Shown: positions 6,715 to 11,024 of the stretch, piece after piece
How positions within the stretch are numbered: the stretch's first letter is position 1
How the letters are laid out: every line of letters begins with the position of its first letter
Source of the DNA: an uncultured Bacilli bacterium
Lineage (GTDB): Bacteria > Bacillota_I > Bacilli_A > RF39 > UBA660
Assembly (NCBI GenBank): GCA_944358225.1
Contig: CALVQP010000041.1
Location: 1-11,024 of the forward strand
Direction: 5' to 3'
Length of the DNA stretch: 11,024 nucleotides
Translations under genes and position numbers: made by a program
Notes under the pieces: generated by a model
The model's input: the letters and a program-made list of their open reading frames with translations, nothing else
Database searches by the model: none
What the model was told of the DNA's origin: nothing

Positions 6715-7776
6715 ATGAGTTTAGATATTAACGGGCATAATTTGTTTTTGATTATTATAGTAACTTTTATTACAGCGGTTATATTAATGCCGATAATAAA
6801 AAAAGTTGCCCTACATGTAAATGCGATGGATTATCCAAACGAACGAAAAGTTCATAAAAAGCCTATGCCAAGATTGGGTGGTGTTGGCATATTTTTAGCT
6901 TTTTTAGTAGGTTATATGTTGTTTGCTAATGGTTCGGTGAGAATGTTATCAATTTTAATTGCCAGTTTTGTAATTGTTTTAATGGGTATTTTTGATGATA
7001 TTTCTCCAATTAAAGCGCGATATAAATTAATTGTTCAAATTATAGCTGCTTGTATTACGACATTTTATGGAAATATAGTTTTGAATAATATATCTTTTTT
7101 TGGGTTGAATCTAACTTTTGTAGAGCCAATTAATTATATTGTCACTATTATTGTTATTGTGGCTATAACTAATGCCATGAATTTAATTGATGGCTTAGAT
7201 GGTTTAGCTAGTGGAATATCTTGTATTTATTTTGCAACAATAGCCGTCATTGCCGGAATTTTAAATAATTTAGATGGTTTAGATGTTATATTATCCTTAG
7301 TAATGCTAGGGTCTACATTAGGATTTTTAGCTTATAATTTTCCCCCAGCTACAATATTTATGGGAGACAGCGGTAGTCAATTTCTGGGATTTATTATTGC
7401 CGTGATTTCTTTATTAGGTTTTAAGGGAACAACGATTACATCATTAGTAGTTCCGCTTTTGATTTTAGCCATCCCTATATTTGATGTTATATTAGCAATT
7501 ATTAGAAGACTTTTAAAAGGCGAAAAGATAATGAAAGCTGATAAGGAACATTTTCATCATCAATTTTTAAAAATGAAATTTTCCCAAAGGAAAACTATTT
7601 TAATTATTTACGCAATTAATATTATTTTTGCTGCGGTATCAATTTTTTATGTTTTAGGAGATAATCAGATAGCTATTGTAATGTATATTGCCTTAATGAT
7701 TATGTTGTTATTCTTTGTTTTAAAAACGGATATTTTATTTGATCATTCTCATAAGAAAAATAAAAAGCTTAAGTAA
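6715..7776 (+). CDS. tagO: TagO/WecA-type polyprenyl-phosphate GlcNAc-1-phosphate transferase
   Basis: A 353-residue polytopic enzyme of the MraY/WecA/TagO family. These transfer a sugar-1-phosphate, in TagO GlcNAc-1-P from UDP-GlcNAc, to undecaprenyl phosphate on the cytoplasmic face, starting wall teichoic acid or other surface glycan synthesis. Family motifs are intact: YPNERKVHKKPMPRLGG (40-56), the metal-binding FDD (93-95), NAMNLIDGLDGLA (153-165), FMGDSGS (215-221), PIFDVILAIIRR (254-265) and the histidine motif EHFHH (278-282). The HxHH motif and the NERKVH segment place it with WecA/TagO rather than MraY, which acts on UDP-MurNAc-pentapeptide. The ATG at 6715 is seven bases from AGGAG. 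It precedes a TagA-type domain and an ABC exporter permease, which supports a teichoic-acid-like pathway. The exact sugar substrate is inferred. Confidence 0.9.
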   Translation: MSLDINGHNLFLIIIVTFITAVILMPIIKKVALHVNAMDYPNERKVHKKPMPRLGGVGIFLAFLVGYMLFANGSVRMLSILIASFVIVLMGIFDDISPIKARYKLIVQIIAACITTFYGNIVLNNISFFGLNLTFVEPINYIVTIIVIVAITNAMNLIDGLDGLASGISCIYFATIAVIAGILNNLDGLDVILSLVMLGSTLGFLAYNFPPATIFMGDSGSQFLGFIIAVISLLGFKGTTITSLVVPLLILAIPIFDVILAIIRRLLKGEKIMKADKEHFHHQFLKMKFSQRKTILIIYAINIIFAAVSIFYVLGDNQIAIVMYIALMIMLLFFVLKTDILFDHSHKKNKKLK

Positions 7777-7801
7777 CCAGTTTTTTGGTTACTTTAATTT
7801 T
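7771..7801 (+). terminator. Hairpin terminator of tagO, containing its stop codon
   Basis: A perfect 9-bp stem (7771-7779 with 7786-7794) closes on the loop GTTTTT. The tail TAATTTT is a weak T run. The TAA stop (7774-7776) is within the left arm. Confidence 0.65.
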
Positions 7802-7838
7802 GGTTGCAAATTAAAATTAGATGTCTAAAAATATATAA

Positions 7839-7867
7839 TTTATAAAAGGTTAAAACAATGATATAAT
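7839..7867 (+). promoter_or_regulatory. Promoter for the ligase/GT26 fusion gene, extended -10
   Basis: TTTATA (7839-7844) and a perfect TATAAT (7862-7867) are 17 bp apart, with TG at 7859-7860 making an extended -10. The expected start is near 7873, giving a leader of about 45 bases. The same -35 word and extended -10 appear before the ABC permease gene. Confidence 0.7.
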
Positions 7868-7918
7868 GCTAATAGAGAAATATTGATTAAAAAGTTTTTG
7901 AAAGGAATGAACTAAATT

Positions 7919-10084
7919 ATGAAAAAAACTAAAATAAATTTGAAAACTGTTTTGATGAATTTATTTTTAGTTTTTTTCTGTTTTTCTATTATTTTAGATT
8001 TACATGTTTTTTATAATTCGCTATCAACATTAATAAGGGCTCTTTTTATTAGTATTTTATTTGGAATAATTATTGTAAAAGAAAGTAATAAAAAAGAACG
8101 AAAATTATTTATTTTGTATGCAGTCTTATTACTAGCATATATATTTGGACATCATATTAATGCTTTGCATTTTAAATCTTTTCTACCAGATAATTTAAAT
8201 TATTCTTTAATTAACGAATTATTATATTTTTATAAAATGATAACTAATATATTTTTATTTTATATAATTTATAAACTAAATATTAGATATTTAAATTTAC
8301 AAAGATGTATTAAAATTATTGTTTTATTTATGAGCTTATCAATAATTGTCTCTGATGTTTTGGCTATATCTTATACAGCATATAATTTTGATAATACAAG
8401 TATTCCTTTTTATAAATGGTTTACTTTAGAAAAATATGATTTTAGATATGGCTCTTCTAAAGGTTTTTTTGATATGTCTAATCAAATAGTAGCTTTATTT
8501 TTGCTCTACCTGCCAGTAATAACAAGTGAAGCTTATCAAAGAAAAAAGATAAGTAATTATATATTGGAGGCTTTAATAATATTAGCAATGTTGTTAATTG
8601 GAAATCGTTTAGCAGTATATGGTACTATTATAGAACTTTTAGTATTAAGTATTATTTATTTTATTATTAGTTTTAAACAAAAAAAGAATTATGTTTTTTA
8701 TATTATAAATGCAATATTTATTATAAGTATTTTTATAATTATACCTTTTAGTCCTTTAAAAATGCGACAGATATACTATGATGCTATTTATAATAATAAA
8801 GATTTAAGTTTCATGCAAAAGATGGAAGAGACTCAGGATCAAAATATATATAGATCAGAATTAGAAAATAAATTAATAGAAAAAAAAGTTGATCCAAAGT
8901 TTTATTTAAATTCTTATCCGTATGAATATGATTTAGAGTTTTGGAATGATATTAGCACTAAAAATGTAGAGTTAACTGGTAATGCTAGATATATGGAACA
9001 AGCCATGATAAAAAGATTAAAAGAAGTTAATAATAATAGCTTAGATAATCTTTTTGGCTTAACTTATGTAAGAGTCATGAATGTATTTAATATTGAAAAA
9101 GACTACATTATGCAGTTTTATAGTGTAGGAATCTTTGGCTGTATTATATTTTTGGGTTTCTATTTTGGAGCAGTGATGTATATTAGTATTAAAATTTTAT
9201 TTGATATACATAATAAATTTAATGTTCAAAATGTGTCAATGTTATTTGGGGTGGTTTTTGTATTATTGTCGGCGTATTTTAGTGGTAATATTTTAAATTC
9301 CATAAATATGATTATGGCAATTACCGTAATACTTAGTGTTTTAATTAATGAAGTGCGTGTAAAAAAGAATAGAGAAAATAAAGAAAGAATTTTAGGATTT
9401 GATGTGTCTTTAGATAGTAAAGAAGATATTGTAAATAAATGTATGAATTTAAAAACACCAACATTTATTGTAAATGTAAATCCTTTAATAGTTTTAGATC
9501 ATTATAAAAGTGTGGAAAAGAGAAATATTTTTAATGAACAGTTAATTCAAATTCCTGATGGTGAAGGAGTAGTTTTAGTTTCAAAACTAAGAGGAGGAAA
9601 TATAAATAAACGAATTGCTGGAATAGATTTAATGCTAGCGCTTTGTGAAGCTTCAAATAAAGATAAACGTAGAATCTATTTATATGGGGCAAAAGAGGGG
9701 GTAGCAAAAAAAGCTAAAAAAGAATTAGAAAAAAAATATCCTAGTATTAATATAGTGGGAACTTCATCAGGTTATGGAGATCAAAGTAAAGTTTTAGAAG
9801 ATATAAAAAAAACAAAGACTGAAATATTATTTGTAGCTTTAGGAAGTCCTTTACAAGAAGATTTTATTATTAAAAATATGAAACATATTTCATCTGTTAA
9901 AGTTTGGATGCCCGTAGGTGGTAGTTTTGATGTAATAAGTGGGAATATTTCTAGAGCCCCTAAAATAATTCAATCATTAAAATTAGAGTGGTTATATCGA
10001 ATGGTTAAAGAACCTAAAAGATTAAAAGGGGTTTTTAAACTTGGTAAATTTGTTCTTCTAGCTATTTTTGAAAAGAATGTTTAA
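7919..10084 (+). CDS. Fusion: O-antigen ligase/polymerase-like membrane domain + TagA/WecG (GT26) glycosyltransferase
   Basis: A 721-residue two-domain protein. Residues 1 to about 478 form a membrane domain with roughly 10-12 hydrophobic segments. It has the signature IGNRLAVYG (N229, R230), a large extracytoplasmic loop (about 277-400), ELTGNAR around G354, and IEKDYIMQFYSVGIFG (E393, D395), which match the O-antigen ligase-like/Wzy pattern. A short basic linker (about 481-490) leads to a full GT26 domain (491-721): FIVNVNP (516-522), PDGEGVV (D547), RIAGIDLMLALCEAS, YLYGAKEGV, INIVGTSSGYG, ILFVALGSPLQEDFI, MPVGGSFDVISGNISRAPK and EWLYRMVKEPKR. TagA enzymes add ManNAc to GlcNAc-PP-lipid, so this domain likely acts on the TagO product in the cytoplasm, while the membrane domain polymerises or ligates glycan outside. 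No frameshift or stop lies at the junction. The ATG at 7919 has AAAGGA (7901-7906) at a rather long spacing of 12. The sugars are inferred. Confidence 0.88.
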   Translation: MKKTKINLKTVLMNLFLVFFCFSIILDLHVFYNSLSTLIRALFISILFGIIIVKESNKKERKLFILYAVLLLAYIFGHHINALHFKSFLPDNLNYSLINELLYFYKMITNIFLFYIIYKLNIRYLNLQRCIKIIVLFMSLSIIVSDVLAISYTAYNFDNTSIPFYKWFTLEKYDFRYGSSKGFFDMSNQIVALFLLYLPVITSEAYQRKKISNYILEALIILAMLLIGNRLAVYGTIIELLVLSIIYFIISFKQKKNYVFYIINAIFIISIFIIIPFSPLKMRQIYYDAIYNNKDLSFMQKMEETQDQNIYRSELENKLIEKKVDPKFYLNSYPYEYDLEFWNDISTKNVELTGNARYMEQAMIKRLKEVNNNSLDNLFGLTYVRVMNVFNIEKDYIMQFYSVGIFGCIIFLGFYFGAVMYISIKILFDIHNKFNVQNVSMLFGVVFVLLSAYFSGNILNSINMIMAITVILSVLINEVRVKKNRENKERILGFDVSLDSKEDIVNKCMNLKTPTFIVNVNPLIVLDHYKSVEKRNIFNEQLIQIPDGEGVVLVSKLRGGNINKRIAGIDLMLALCEASNKDKRRIYLYGAKEGVAKKAKKELEKKYPSINIVGTSSGYGDQSKVLEDIKKTKTEILFVALGSPLQEDFIIKNMKHISSVKVWMPVGGSFDVISGNISRAPKIIQSLKLEWLYRMVKEPKRLKGVFKLGKFVLLAIFEKNV

Positions 10085-10105
10085 AATAATAAATGTTCTT
10101 TTTTT
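10071..10105 (+). terminator. Terminator of the fusion gene, across its stop codon
   Basis: Bases 10071-10082 pair with 10091-10102 (12 bp, two G-U wobbles) around an 8-base AT loop, and T runs to 10105. The TAA stop (10082-10084) lies at the top of the left arm. Confidence 0.7.
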
Positions 10106-10121
10106 ATGATATTTATGTCAT
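10106..10121. repeat. Imperfect inverted repeat ATGATATTTATGTCAT
   Basis: ATGA (10106-10109) and TCAT (10118-10121) are the perfect ends of an imperfect palindrome lying between the fusion gene's terminator and the exporter promoter, about 24 bp upstream of its -35 box. It could be an operator for the export genes, but its length and AT-rich content make chance plausible. Confidence 0.25.
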
Positions 10122-10144
10122 GTTTATTCCAAAATATATATAGT

Positions 10145-10173
10145 TTTATATTTTTATTGGACTATGGTATAAT
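10145..10173 (+). promoter_or_regulatory. Promoter for the ABC exporter genes, extended -10
   Basis: TTTATA (10145-10150) and a perfect TATAAT (10168-10173) are 17 bp apart, with TG at 10165-10166 completing TGgTATAAT. Transcription should begin near 10179, followed by AGGAG (10188-10192) eight bases before the ATG. Confidence 0.7.
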
Positions 10174-10200
10174 AATTAAAGAAAAAGAGGAGATATTAAT

Positions 10201-10989
10201 ATGTTTATCAAAAATTTATGGACTAATTTTAGAAAATATCAATTTTTGTTATATCAATTAGTTTCAAGAGACTTTAAAGTGAAGTATAAAAGAAGCGTCT
10301 TAGGTATTTTATGGAGTTTGTTAAATCCGGTTTTGATGATGCTTGTAATGGCCATAGTTTTTTCTAATATTTTTAAATTTAGTGTGCCTGGTGTAAGTTA
10401 TTTAGCTTATTTATTAATTGGTTTAGTTATGTTCAATTATTTTAGTGAGGCATCCAATTTATCAATGTCATCAGTAGTTGCTAATTTTTCGTTAATAAAT
10501 AAGGTTTATATTCCAAAATATATATTTCCTTTATCTAAATGTCTATTTGTAGGAATTAATTTTCTTTTAACGTTGATACCATTATATGTTGTAATTATTG
10601 CAACTGGAACTGGTCTATGTTGGCAGCATATCTTCTTGCCATTTGTATTTATTTGTTTATTTATGTTCACTTTAGGTATTGGTTTAATATTATCTACTGT
10701 TTCGGTTTTCTTAAGAGATATGTTTTATATTTATGGTATTATAATTATGATATGGAATTATTTAACTCCAATTATGTATGATATTAATATGATTACTTCA
10801 GGATTTATAAAAATTTTTAAATTAAATCCTTTATATCAATTTATAAATTTTGCCAGAAACATAATTTTATATCATCAAACACCAAGTATATTATCATTTG
10901 TTGCTTGTGCTTTTGTAGCAGGGGTTACTTTATTTATAGGTTTATTGGTATTTAAGAAAAATCAGGATAAATTTATTTATTATGTGTAG
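10201..10989 (+). CDS. tagG: ABC-2 type polysaccharide/teichoic acid export permease
   Basis: A 262-residue integral membrane protein of the ABC-2 family (TagG, Wzm, KpsM, RfbA group), the membrane half of an exporter that moves lipid-linked surface polymers out of the cytoplasm. The N-terminal region has the family hallmark: an amphipathic segment, then SRDFKVKYKRSVLGILWSLL followed by NPVLMMLVMAIVFSNIF. About six membrane segments follow, with the family-like SVFLRDMFYIYGIIIMIWNYLTPIMYD and NPLYQFINFARNIIL late in the protein. The length fits the family (about 255-275). The ATG at 10201 has a good Shine-Dalgarno. The stop is followed within 12 bases by another start preceded by AGAGGTGA, so the ATPase partner is probably co-translated. 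The tagO and GT26 neighbours favour a teichoic-acid-like substrate. Wzm of another polysaccharide cannot be excluded, so the symbol is provisional. Confidence 0.88.
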   Translation: MFIKNLWTNFRKYQFLLYQLVSRDFKVKYKRSVLGILWSLLNPVLMMLVMAIVFSNIFKFSVPGVSYLAYLLIGLVMFNYFSEASNLSMSSVVANFSLINKVYIPKYIFPLSKCLFVGINFLLTLIPLYVVIIATGTGLCWQHIFLPFVFICLFMFTLGIGLILSTVSVFLRDMFYIYGIIIMIWNYLTPIMYDINMITSGFIKIFKLNPLYQFINFARNIILYHQTPSILSFVACAFVAGVTLFIGLLVFKKNQDKFIYYV

Positions 10990-11000
10990 AGGTGAATATA

Positions 11001-11024
11001 ATGGAAAATAAGATGATTGAAGTA
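11001..11024 (+). CDS. Start of the next gene, probable ABC exporter ATPase (TagH/Wzt type), partial
   Basis: Only the first eight codons (MENKMIEV) fall inside the window. The ATG at 11001 has AGGTG (10990-10994) six bases upstream, overlapping the region just after the permease stop, which indicates translational coupling. Its position directly after an ABC-2 permease, and a start compatible with the short lead-in before the first beta strand of an ATPase domain, suggest the nucleotide-binding partner. No Walker motif is visible, so this is an inference from context. Confidence 0.6.

Noticed and set aside
7783..7805. 8-bp direct repeat TTTTGGTT after tagO
   Set aside because: One copy is part of the terminator hairpin. 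The repeat is short and low in complexity, and chance is the simplest explanation.

Overview
The window is strongly AT-rich DNA. All eight complete genes lie on the + strand, use the standard code (every Trp is TGG) and end in TAA or TAG, never TGA. Shine-Dalgarno sites are mostly good, and promoters are sigma-A-like, several with an extended -10 (TGnTATAAT). Together with a HAAS-domain protein, a TypA of Firmicutes type, a Bacillus-type LysS and teichoic-acid-type genes, this points to a low-GC, wall-bearing Firmicute. A Bacilli, Erysipelotrichia or RF39-like gut lineage is my inference, not a demonstrated assignment.

Layout. The left half (139-5061) is housekeeping: a small HAAS/DUF1700 membrane protein, the ribosome-associated GTPase TypA/BipA, an unrecognised 290-residue soluble protein, and lysyl-tRNA synthetase. 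A YfcC-like multi-spanning permease follows (5188-6639), with its own promoter and two adjoining palindromes that look like operators.

The right half (6715 to the window end) reads as the beginning of a cell-surface glycopolymer locus. It holds a TagO/WecA-type polyprenyl-phosphate GlcNAc-1-phosphate transferase, a 721-residue fusion protein, an ABC-2 polysaccharide/teichoic-acid export permease (TagG/Wzm type), and the first eight codons of the next gene, probably its ATPase. The fusion joins an O-antigen ligase/polymerase-like membrane domain to a complete cytoplasmic TagA/WecG/CpsF (GT26) glycosyltransferase. The inferred order of work is: TagO loads the lipid carrier, the GT26 domain adds the second sugar, other glycosyltransferases beyond the window extend the chain, the ABC exporter flips it, and the ligase/polymerase domain acts on it outside the membrane.

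Transcription looks unusually fragmented. Nearly every gene has its own promoter and rho-independent terminator within 90-210 bases of intergenic space, and several terminator hairpins fold across the stop codon. The only clear co-transcribed pair is the ABC permease and its downstream partner. No rRNA, tRNA, CRISPR array, insertion sequence, riboswitch or T-box was recognised, and no gene-free stretch exceeds 300 bases.
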